The position numbers were made by a program, and so were the translations under genes. Shown piece after piece: positions 14,736 to 25,462 of a stretch of 64,000 bases of DNA. The notes beneath the pieces were generated by a model. The model saw only the letters and a list, made by a program, of their open reading frames with translations, was not told the origin of the DNA and made no database searches. Source of the DNA: Apus apus (taxonomy: Eukaryota; Chordata; Aves; Apodiformes; Apodidae); NCBI RefSeq assembly GCF_020740795.1, contig NC_067286.1:2971990-3035989 (forward strand), in the 5' to 3' direction. Each line of letters begins with the position of its first letter. Position 1 is the first letter of the stretch.

Positions 14736-14787
14736 TGTCTCTTCTATTTTTTTAGAATCATAGAATCCTATGTCTCTTCTATTTTTT
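14736..14787 (-). mobile_element. 18-nt CR1-tail-like insert flanked by a 17-bp direct repeat
   Basis: tgtctcttctatttttt occurs at 14736-14752 and 14771-14787. Between them tagaatcatagaatccta is the reverse complement of the CR1 terminal repeat (attctatgattcta). It reads like an almost completely 5'-truncated insertion with a target-site duplication. Confidence 0.5.
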
Positions 14788-15530
14788 AACACCAAAATGG
14801 GTAATAAAACTAATATAGTTTCGTTTAACTTAATTTTTAGGGTCTGGGGAGGTGGTGAAAGGCCATCCGTAGCTGAGCATTAATATCAAAATCATATAAA
14901 CACAGTTTAATAAAATATATAAGTTCTAAGTACTCCTTGAAAACTATGGGAAGAGGAAATGTTCAGCTCTGTAGCAGCAGCCACCAGCTGGCTCATACAC
15001 ATGCCCACAGTAGCCTGTTTGAAGAACATTGCAAACACTTTGGACAATGTGCATTTTATTAGGAAAAGGAAGCACTGAGGAATCAACTGGAATATACACA
15101 GCAGGAAAAAGTAAACGCATTTACTGACTTTAATGTGGATAAAAATGGTGGCACAAGGGAGAAAATCTGTTTCAGAAAGGTCATTCAGCTGCCTCTACAT
15201 TCTTTCCCCACATTTACATTCTGCTCACTGGATTCATCAAAGGTCTTCATTATTCACTCTTGGCATGCATAAAACAATCACTTTCAGATATAATGACCTA
15301 ATTACTCAAACAAGACAAATGAACAAAGAAATGGCAGTTATTTACTTCAGAGGTTAGCATTTAGCAGCTCTTCAGAAAGGAGATTTAAAGGACTTGTAGC
15401 AGGTATTTAAAACGTGAGAGCCAGTATCACCTATCAGGGTGGGGTTTGATCACTACAAGTAGGGGTGATGATTCCCTTCAGTGTGACTCTAGGGCTGCCC
15501 CAGCTTATACTTTTCTCCCTAGGGACTAGG

Positions 15531-15570
15531 ACACCTTCAGGTAGCCATCAACACCTTCAGGTAGCCATCA
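15531..15570. repeat. 20-bp perfect tandem duplication
   Basis: acaccttcaggtagccatca occurs twice head to tail. Confidence 0.95.
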
Positions 15571-16634
15571 ACAGCTGCAGAACGAGGACATGTTCACCCT
15601 CTTTTCCCCCCAGCTTCCCCATGGTCAACCCCAGTTCATCCTTCACACTCAGAGCTGGCCCAAGAGCTTCTGGTAACACTAGGACCTCCACCCAGGGAAG
15701 CCACAGCAACCACATCTTGCCTCTAATTTCAAGGTTTCCTCCACAACCTTTTTCTCTTCTCAAGCAGCACAACGACCAGATGCAAGAAGGGAAAATTTGA
15801 CACCGAATGTTCGTAAATGAACGCAGAAACAGAGAGATTTATTGCTCAAATTTGCTGTGTCTGAAGAAGAGATGTGGTTCAAAAGGTGGATCGTTCTGGT
15901 TCTTGTTTATTTTGCGATGTTCTGTGGGATGGCACAGTAGTAATGATGTAATCACTGTCAGTAAATGTCACAGTCAGGCAATGACTTCCTTAGAGCTCAC
16001 ATGATTAGAGAAAAATATAGATACTGGTGTTATCTTGCTTATCAGTGCTGTGTCATACACTGAACTGTATTAATTGTCTCAAATAAAAGAGTTGAATCTG
16101 GGGACAAGAGGCAGAGCATGAACTTTTGAGCCTCTCTGCACTTTCCCCTACAGAGATGTGGTTCTGTTTGCTGTCCCAGTACCTCTCCAAGTGTGGAATA
16201 TGTCTCCTTGTATTTTTCCAGAGCATCCTGGCTGCCAGTCCACCTTCCTGCCTTGGCAGTGTTAGTAAATGCTCTCAAATATTATGCAGCTGTTTGCTCG
16301 AGCCCATTATATTCCCACTAACACACACCCTTGCAGAAAGATGTAGCTCATTTCCCAATTACTAAGCATTTCACACTGGATGGCAACTGAAAGGCTTAAG
16401 CCCCAGTGGGATCATATGTGTCTGACCCACAAATAATTGTTTGACATCAGAAGGTTTATTATCTCCTAGCAGGAATGAGAAGCATATTTCTTAATAGGTT
16501 CCCCACCCTGGGCAGTGCAAGCCTTCCTTTGATGAGTGTCTGTATGGTAATTGATGTTAATGAGCAGCAAGCCAAGGAGAAACACTGGGTCACCAGGTAG
16601 GAAGCCCCCCAAGAGATAATCTAATTACTCTCCC

Positions 16635-16674
16635 AAACAAATTACTTTCAACCAAAACAAATTACTTTCAATCA
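16635..16674. repeat. 20-bp tandem duplication
   Basis: aaacaaattactttcaacca followed by a copy with one substitution. Confidence 0.93.
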
Positions 16675-17133
16675 CTCTGCAACAGATAAGATCAGTGGAG
16701 GGAGCTCAAAGCTGATGACAGCTGGAGACTGAGGCTTCAGGAGTTCATGGATGGATCGCTTTTCTCCTTGGTCCTGTTTTGCTGAATGACAATGGAGTGA
16801 CAGAAAACTGGAGCCAAGGACTGAGCTCCCTTTCATTTCACCCAGATGAGTGCAGAGGACCTGCCAACTCTGGGTTGCCAACCTGCTCTTCGCTGGGTGG
16901 CTCACTGATCTGAAACTGGAAAAGCTGTGGCCATGTATGTTCACATCTGTAAGGCCAGGAAAACTCTCTCTAGGAGCAAATGGACAGGCTGGGAGGCTAC
17001 AAAATCCACTCACTGTCTGTGCATCCTTATGCTGGGAAGCAGAAGGGAAAACATGGCAACATTGCTGGTTTCTGTGGGCACATGAAATGTGAGGCAAAAT
17101 GGAGCCTTCTTACTATTCCTGTGAATAATTATT

Positions 17134-17169
17134 CTTACAAATTCTTATGAATTATAAGAATTCTTGTGA
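17134..17169. repeat. Inverted repeat (hairpin)
   Basis: Perfect 9-bp arms AATTCTTAT (17140-17148) and ATAAGAATT (17154-17162) around a 5-nt loop. An outer imperfect arm pair (cttacaa / ttgtgag) extends it, with a small bulge. Confidence 0.7.
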
Positions 17170-20100
17170 GGCCTTAAGAGGACTAAACTACAAATACTAG
17201 TTAACACTCTCATAATTTCCCAGCAAGAATTGTTGCCAAATATCTGAGTGTTCTCACTGAGATAAATGAGTGTTTTCCATGGAAGGCACAATTGGGCCTT
17301 TGCTCCTCTTCTTAGCTAAGTATTAATAATGTTGTTCTGCACATGAACTGATCATCATTGTTCCTGCTATTGCCATTATTATTCAGTACCACATGTTGAA
17401 TTCAGACTGAAACACAAACCATCCATGATGAACCCCTGCATTAACCAAATCATGAGATTTGTTTCAGTGTTAAGCAGTGACCAGACATCCTAACTGGAAA
17501 ATCTTACCTAATGCCAGAGCAGAGGGAACTTAGGTAGCAAGGGTTATAAATGACCAGCAAAAGCTCTGGTACATATCCCTGTGACTGTCTCAGGAAACCA
17601 AGAGCTGAAATGCAGCTCTAAAGGAAATGTAAGTCAGGCAGTTAGTGTGAGAAAGAATGAATAATCAGTGGTTCTTTGTTTGTTTGTTGTTTTTTTTTTC
17701 ATATCACTGCTCTTTGCCATATGATGCAAAGGGTATGGTTGCTGTTTGTAGGAGGAAAAAGTAAATTTGGGGATTGCTGTCTTTTGAGAATGGGACACTG
17801 GCATTGCCACTGGAGCCGTGAACAGGAAGGGTTTGTGTAGAGTCCATTTATAGTTCTGTTGCTCTTTATTTCATTAGTATTGGCTAGTTCCTTCTACAAT
17901 GTTGTACAATCAATGAGACCTCTACCTCTCTGGATCCAAATGATGGCAACGTGAGGTATGAGTCAAGAGACTAGAAGATGGGCAGCCTATTGCCCAGCAA
18001 TAGCAGCTCCTTGCTTCAAGAACTGAGGTGTCCCTGCCTCTTGTCATGCAAGGACCTTCCTGGTACCTCCAGCCATGAAAGAATCAGAGGTAATTTGGCT
18101 CTCACTTTTGGCCTGCAATGTTTAAGGAACTTCATTTCCAGGAAAATGAAAAATAATTGATGATATGTTTAACATAAAACTTTGGGGGTTAAAGACAGCA
18201 GATTAGAATCCTTCTGACTATTATATGTCTGGCCAGAGTTGTAAATACACATAAAACAAATATTGAGTTTAATTCTGCTTCTTATATCCTACCAAGGTAC
18301 GTAACACACACATCAAAGTCCAGAAAATACACAATAGCCAGACAGTGGGGGATTTTACACTCCATTTGATATTTGCTGCCATTTTCAGATAGATAAACCC
18401 CTTGTTTTAATGCAGGTATTTCACATCACTTTTCAGCCATGCTTCAGATTTTATCTCATGCTGAAACAAATTCTTTAATGAATCTGAATTACTTTTGAAG
18501 TAAGACATCCATTACCTACTCGTTTTATCACTAGCCAGATGTGTAAAACTTAAGTAAACTTGAATTACTTCCTAAAGACCATCCAGGCTTTTTCCATGCT
18601 GATTTGTTCTGCTTCTCTTACTTTCAAATGGCCTTTTAATTGGCCATTAAACTAGGAAATTATGGCTGATTAGGATCAATCCAAATGCAGTGTTTTGGAT
18701 GGACTGGCTATTTGAACACCCTTCTTTTAGATCCCCTGTTACTTCTGCTTTGTCAAGTAAAGGTCACTTTTAGCCACATTGGTAGGATGCTTCAGTAACC
18801 TTTGCCCTTCAGTTCTTGACCCCAAATGTCCCCCAGCCATGTTCAGTGGTAGGAAACGTGACTAGTTAAGAAGCTGCAATAAGGAACATCAGAGAAAGTT
18901 TCTCAGCTTCCTGATTTGTGACAAATCATGCAGCTACTCCACGGCTGCAGCACAGGCTTCCTTTCAGCAGAAAATTACTTCCTCTGACCTCCAAGTGGGG
19001 AAAAAAAAAAAGTTATTAATCATCTTTTTCTCTTGCCTATTGAGCAGAGCCACTGAAAAAACTTTCTAGGTGACTGTCACCTGTGTTAAGGATTGAGTCT
19101 GGGTGTCTTGTGAAGGGGGAGGCAAGATATCCTCACACTTTCTAGCATCTAAGTGAAGTGACTTCACTTACTAAACAGATTTTGGTGGAGTTGCACAATT
19201 TTATTTTTTTTTTTCTAAGATATTTCTCCTTGGTTTTAGGCCCAGGATAGGGGCTGGAGTGAAAGGCAGACTCCTACTAATTCAGGTGAATCACTTTGCT
19301 TTCCAAGCTGTGTTAGAAATATTCTTAACAGCCTTAAATGATGCCTTCACCAGGGACAACTACAGGTAGTCTGATCCTCAGCATCACACAAGCTGTAACA
19401 ATTGTCCCACAGGTTCTCAGTCAAACCTAACAGATTCCAGCTAAAATACCACTGGAAGGAACATAAGCCCACCAAACAGTATTAGTGATATCATTTATCA
19501 TCAGTTTCACAACTCAAAGCCTTTGTGGTATCAATTTTACAACAAACTAGGATTATTATAATCAGTGCTTTTCAGGCATAGAGAAAATGCCTGTCTTAAA
19601 GAGAGTTATAATCACATTCCCTGATGTATAGGAGGCCTGACTTTGAGAGAAGGAGGGGATTCAGTGCCTCACCACACAGCCAGGCACAGCCAAACCTCTT
19701 TCATCCCCTTCCTTCTTCCTTCTGATTTCCAAAAAATCACCACCTGAGAGCTCCATGCCCTTGTTAACAAATGAACCAATTCTGCAAATTCAGTGTAATG
19801 AAAAAACTCTGGTGTCAAATCTGTTTCCTCCTTTTTTTGTACTGTAGGTTCCTCTTCTACAGGCACATTCTCTGCCTACTAAAGGAAAAATACTTCCAAA
19901 TAGATTAGACATAAAGGCAAGAATATTTAGCCACTGACAATACAAGAGTGCAGCTAAATGCTCTATGGATACCACTTCTGACTGAGAAGCTGGTGATCTA
20001 GAATAATTCTTTTATGAAAAAGCTTTCCTCATGGTTTTCCCAAAGACATTGCCTCAACAAAGACCAGGGGCATTGCTCCCTAGGTCAAGCCAGAAATGAA

Positions 20101-22729
20101 ATTGTAACCTACTGGGAAATAAACTTGCAGTTATTAATTTCTGCTGTGATGTGCAGGTTTGCTCAAAAAATAATAGTAGTGCAAGATTATTTTAAAGAAG
20201 AAATCATCATCCATAATAATCCAGCAACATTGTACATTCCTGTGTTAAGGCGAGTCCAGAACTAAAGTAAGAAAAAACTAGGATCTCAGGTGTCATAAAG
20301 AGATCACAATTGCCTTGGATACTGAAATATTTTAATTAAATTAGATGTTTAGGTCGTGTGCCTGTTTTTTCAGTCTTCTGTTGATTTAGTGTTAAGATGG
20401 TGCTGGTGAGCTACTGTTTCCCAGAAAACACCTTCCCAGAAAATCAGTAAGGCTTCTTCTACACCAGAATTACAACGGGTTCCATAGCACACAGAAAGAT
20501 AGGGTGGATTAAGTATTTCCAAAGTATGAAATAACAACTTGCAGTGAGTAAAAGACGCATTTAGGCCATTTGAAGCCAACGGGACCCTGAGAGCTTTAGA
20601 GTAGACTTAATCAGAAGGTATCATTTGACCATGAAAGCTTCAAGTCAGTTCCAGGCTGAGTATTGCTCTCAGGAATGCATTGACTGATAGCAATAGTTAA
20701 GAAAGCATTAGATAACAGAATGGTGAGAGGTATTTTAAATTAGTTGTTTGGCTGTATTCGTTGGAAAGAACCAGCACATGCAACTACGAATTAGAGTAGC
20801 GAGGATTTCTCCAACGCGTTGACTTTCTTTAGCAGAGCAGTTTTAGAAGAGGAACCCCTGAGGAAGCTGAGCACTCGAAAAATCCTGAAGTATCTGATGC
20901 ATTTGGATCCTCCTAATTCACTGGGGACTGTTATACTGTATTATTATCTGGGGAGAGCCTCTGTGAATGCTCGTCCTGTCGGATGACATCCTGTCAGTGG
21001 GCGCAGGCAGCGGGAGCTGTGGAATCTCAATTCTGCGCTCATTCACAGCCCAGGGAGAAATATTGTCACCTTTATGCCTCTTGGATTGCAGAAGCAGCTG
21101 GGAAGCAGAGCAGTCCTTGACATATGGTGGAGTAACCTCTCCTTCTTAGGCAGCTTTTTTAACTTGCACTGTGCTGATAAGGCTCTTTATAGAACAACCC
21201 CGTGCTCGAATAACCGCGTATCGCAGTGCACTGTGTCTTCACTTCTGCCTTCCCTCTTTTTCCTGACAGATTCTTCTCTACCAGCAGCAAGAGAAAGGAT
21301 GGGACTGTTCTGCTGGCTCTCTGCCACAGGGGAAATAAAGGCTTTCTTTTTGCTGTCACTTCTGGGATGACACGCAGGGACTACAGCAGAAATCAGAAAC
21401 CCAAGGAATTAGCACTGACACCTCGAGCTCTGCTTTTGGGACCTTCCTTCCTTGAGAGAATTTACAGCCTCTGTAATTCTCCCACTTCCAGTTTCAGAGA
21501 AAAAGGGAATAGACCAACAAACCTCTTCTCAAAAGTAATATTGAATCACATACATGGAATGCCTACTCCTAAATCTGTGGGAGATCCCAAAGGAAGTAAA
21601 AAGTCCTTAAAGATTCTATACGGTTTTCTTCTTTCTGCAAACTTTTCTCCATTATGTTCACTTGATATTCTGAAGTTATTCTACTTTTGAACACATCTCT
21701 TCATCTTAGATACATCTAGTTCATCACATTTTGACCACCACTCAACCTTGAGTGACTCACCTATATAATTTTTCATTTGATCTTCACCACAAGGTAGCCT
21801 GCCATGACCACCTACGGCTCGTGGGAGGCTTCACACCTTATTTCTGCTCATTATTTGTGGCAAACTCCCTTGCTCTCGTTTCACTTGCTTCCAATGATGT
21901 TATTGCCCAGTTAAGCACAATCCCTCAGTTAACTTTTTGGCATGTTCCAGGATCTCTGGATGTTTGATTTTTAAATTTAGGTTGATACTTTCTTCCAGAA
22001 GACAATCAGCTCAGCTTTAACCTTACGGGAAGCTGCAGCTCTTGTTCTGCAGAAATCACATAGGGACATGGAAAAGTGCAGTGGAAATAAATGATTCATT
22101 ACAACAGGTGAAAATGCTTTTGCAGTTGTGTACTATTTGCTCAGGAGGTATTTTTATTCTCCAAGACTGGTTTTCTTTTCCCAGCCCCACAGAAGCAAAA
22201 AGTCCTACACTACCAGGTTTCCTTATTGAAGGCTCTGTTGATGTAGGGAGCAGGTCCAGTCCTGGAAGTGATGGTGTGATTCACCCTGCAATATCTTTGT
22301 TCTGCAAATAATTTATTCTCTGCAATACATTTGTAAAAGCATGTAAAGACATGTTTTTCTATTGAACTTTGGTAGAAAGATGGCAGCAAATGATAAAGTT
22401 CAATGACACAGGAATTGAAATGAAAACGACATGTTGCAACTCATATTTTGAAAACAGTGAAATTCATTAGCTCATTTGGCTCTACTAAAAATATAATACT
22501 TAATCTGGGTTAATAATCAAGGCTTTTTTTTTTTTTTTTTTTACAGAGCCAATAAAGAAATAGGCACTTGCAGAGATTCTTTATCTCATATCTCTTAAAC
22601 AACTGTGTTGAGATAGGTCTGGTACTACCCATTCCAGATAACTACTTGGAGACACTTACCTCTGTCACTGACTACAGAGGAACTTAGATAAATTATTTCT
22701 ATTGAAATTTTCTCATAACAAGAGAAATC

Positions 22730-22773
22730 ATTCAAAAAATTAATTAAGAGCATTCAAAAAATTAATTAAGAGC
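22730..22773. repeat. 22-bp perfect tandem duplication
   Basis: Unit begins attcaaaaaattaatta and ends agagc; two identical copies head to tail. Confidence 0.95.
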
Positions 22774-24396
22774 TTCATTTTCATTTTAATTCTTAGATAC
22801 GAACCTTTAAACATCAGTCCACAGAACATCAGCAACAGTAACAATTAAAATAATTTTTAAATGCTCTCCATCAATGATTAGGAACTTCTAAGTTCCAGCC
22901 AGTTTTTTCACTGATTTGGAATATCGTTTAGTGCAAATTATTTGCTTTTTTTGCTTCAATTTTTGTTCTTCACAAGGGAATAATAATAACAATGCTGTCA
23001 AAAATGAAGAAACAAGTTGCAAGCCTCCTTACTACCTGCAGGAAGTTTGACTTCTCAATGAAGAAACCAAGTATTTATGCTCATGAATCTTGTTCACACT
23101 CTAATACATCCTAAAATGGCTTCTGTTCACTGAGATGCACAACAAAATGAATTACAAACGCCTTTCAGATTCATTTCAGACCATAACCTCTGTGTGCGTG
23201 GTGGGTGCTCAATACCTTGAAGAATGTATATGCAGCCAGGATGAGTTACATGCACAACTGCTGTGGGGCCCAGGGTTGCAGGGCAGTGAACTGCCTTTGT
23301 AGCAGTCATGTAATAACATTGCAGAATTCTGTGGAGGGAAAAAAAAAAAAACACACCAACATAGGATCTCAGATGCCTTAGTATTATTTACTGGTTTGTA
23401 ATCCTGAGAACTTGTGCAGTGTTTGAAAGGCCAGAATTTCTCAAATCAGCCTGTGATTTGGAGGATGCAGCAGGATACACCTGAAAGTGAAGTGGTCCTG
23501 ATTTTTATTAATTATTCATCAGTCCTGCTGAGAAAACTGGTGTCTCAAGGTGACCACCAAAGGAACCCAAAGGTAGCCACCACAATCAGTAGTTGCTTCT
23601 CAAGAGGTGGGTGGCATATAATCCCTTGCTCCAGGCAGTTTATATGATGCAAGACCCTGATCATTCGATCATTGATTCATCCATGTGATTAACCTCAGGA
23701 CCATAAGCTACAGGTGATGGTAGGTGTAAGCATTCATGCAAGTGCAGACCACCATCCTACCTCTGTATTTTGCTATGATCTTGTCTATGCACCCAGCTAA
23801 GAGTGCTCCTCAAGAAAAGTGACCTGTGTCAGCACTGACAGGATGGCAGGCAAGGGTCCAGACAGATGGAGGCAAACAGGTAACAAAATATAGAAGCATT
23901 GTTTGAAGGAGATGGGAACTTTATTGTCTCAGAGAAGTTGCTGAGGGCAGGGGATTATATTTCAAGTAATTGTTATTTAATTTGACCCGCGGGAGAAGGG
24001 TTTTTTTTTTTTCTTTATGAAATCATCCATTTTCTCTCTTGAGATCGGAGAAGATCCCTTTAATGCTCGTTTTGGGTGGACAGCAGAAAGGTCAGCAGCA
24101 GTCCCCTGAAATGCCCCTGAGGCGACAAAAGGGCAAAACCAAGCCAAGCCGTGTCTGCCTTCTTCCTGCCGGCTCTCCTGGTGCACTCGCTGAGGAGGAG
24201 CCTACGTGGAAAAAGTCCACGCACAGACGAAATAAAACAATGCCGTTCGATGCCTCGGTCGGGTCGCCGGCTGGGAACGAGGCAGGTTTCCTTACACACG
24301 CTTCTCCCCCACCTCCCAGCGTCGGTAGGAAAGGGGACGAGCAGGAGAGCCCCCCAGGTCCCCAGAGGACAGCCCAGCCCTCAGCCCAGGTGCCAG

Positions 24397-24410
24397 GCTC
24401 CATCTAGTGA
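24397..24410 (-). promoter_or_regulatory. CTCF-like motif (12/14)
   Basis: gctccatctagtga against SYGCCMYCTRSTGG, the reverse form of CCASYAGRKGGCRS. It lies about 730 bp upstream of the FGF19 TATA box. A weak match. Confidence 0.25.
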
Positions 24411-25062
24411 CACAGCCGGGGATGGCCGGGCGGCAATAAAGCCCGGGACCAGCGCCAGCCCTCCCCGAGGCGCCGTACCTGTCTGTACCGGGCCGTACCG
24501 GGCCGTACCGGGCCGCCCCGTCGCAGCGCAGTACGGGAGGCTGTGCCGGTAACCGGGAACGGCGGCACCGCTCCCCCAGCACCCCCAGCCTTGGGACGTG
24601 ACCTGGCCTTGACAACCCCCGCAGCGGAGCTGCAGCGGCCGCGGCAGAGGCCGATTTCCCTTAGCCAGGTGTAAAAAGCGTTCCCCGAGGGCGCGGCTCC
24701 CTCGGTGCCGAAAGGGAAAATAAAGGATGGGCGAGCCCCGAGGCAGGAGCTGAGCCCCCGCCGGGGCTCCTCACAGCCCCTGGAGGGGGTTTGATTTCTA
24801 CACGCCCATCCCTGGGCCCCCTCCCGGTGCTCCCGTCAGGGCAGGGGCTGCGGGACCGGCAGTGCCGCCCCTCGGGGCAGCCCAGGAGCGCGGGGGTCCG
24901 GCCGGGCGGGGACGGGCACGAACGGGGCCTCGGAGAGGGGAAAAACCAAACCAAAACACACCAAAACCTGGGAGATGCGAACGGGGAGGAAGGGACTTCA
25001 GGGTGTCCCTCTGCGAAATGATGTCACCCGATCAATGTTTTCGGGGGGAGTGACCGATCCGA

Positions 25063-25067
25063 CCAAT
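25063..25067 (+). promoter_or_regulatory. FGF19: CCAAT box of FGF19 promoter
   Basis: CCAAT within gaccaattcc, about 60 bp upstream of the TATA box. The position fits an NF-Y site of a TATA-containing promoter. Inferred from sequence only. Confidence 0.5.
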
Positions 25068-25128
25068 TCCCGCTATGAAACGGGCTCGGTATCGGCGCTG
25101 GATGCAGATCGGGCTGATAAGGGAGAGC

Positions 25129-25136
25129 TATAAAAG
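25129..25136 (+). promoter_or_regulatory. FGF19: TATA box of FGF19 promoter
   Basis: TATAAAAG, a consensus match, 117 bp before the chosen ATG. Transcription would start near 25158-25166, giving a 5'UTR of roughly 80-90 nt. This also excludes the in-frame ATG at 25075 as a start. Confidence 0.75.
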
Positions 25137-25245
25137 GCCGAGGGGGTTTGGCTTCTCCCGCGCTCCATCCCCGAGGCGCAGCCAGGGCAGCCAGCGCCCG
25201 GTCTCCGCTCTCTCCTCCGCGCCCTTTCCGCGCCCTTTCCGCGGC

Positions 25246-25462
25246 ATGGGCTCCTCCCCCGCCGCCCTGGCCCTGCTGGCTCTCGCCGCTGCCGTCGTGC
25301 CGCTGCCCTTGCCCGACGCCGGTCCGCACGTTAACTACGGCTGGGGGGAACCGATCCGGTTGCGGCACCTCTACACCGCCAGCAAGCACGGGCTCTTCAG
25401 CTGCTTCCTGAGGATCGGCGGCGACGGCCGAGTGGACGCTGCCGGTAGCCAGAGCCCGCAGA
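25246..25462 (+). CDS. FGF19: FGF19 coding exon 1
   Basis: 217 nt from ATG to a strong donor (gcaga|gtgagt), ending one base into codon 73 (Ser). It encodes the signal peptide, the receptor-contacting N-terminus and the first beta strands, including LFSCFLRI. Very GC-rich, inside the CpG island. Confidence 0.95.

Larger units (their letters stand above)
10573..24039. other. Intergenic upstream of FGF19, no gene recognised
   Basis: 13.5 kb without a recognisable exon on either strand, although FGF4 would be expected on this side; it must lie further left. It contains an 18-nt CR1-tail-like insert with a flanking duplication (14736-14787), tandem duplications at 15531, 16635 and 22730, a hairpin at 17134-17169 and a T18 run near 22525. 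Some stretches dense in homeodomain-type TAAT cores (for example 12421-12450 and 16545-16640) may be enhancers, but I cannot support that alone. Confidence 0.6.

Noticed and set aside
1-24000. Search for FGF4 or FGF3 exons expected by synteny
   Set aside because: No FGF core motif was seen in any frame; they presumably lie left of the window.
24092-24954. Pro/Arg/Gly-rich ORFs on both strands upstream of FGF19
   Set aside because: Typical CpG-island shadows; no conserved motif.
25075-25245. In-frame upstream ATG that would extend FGF19 by 57 residues
   Set aside because: It lies upstream of the TATA box, and the added Arg-rich segment would precede the signal peptide.
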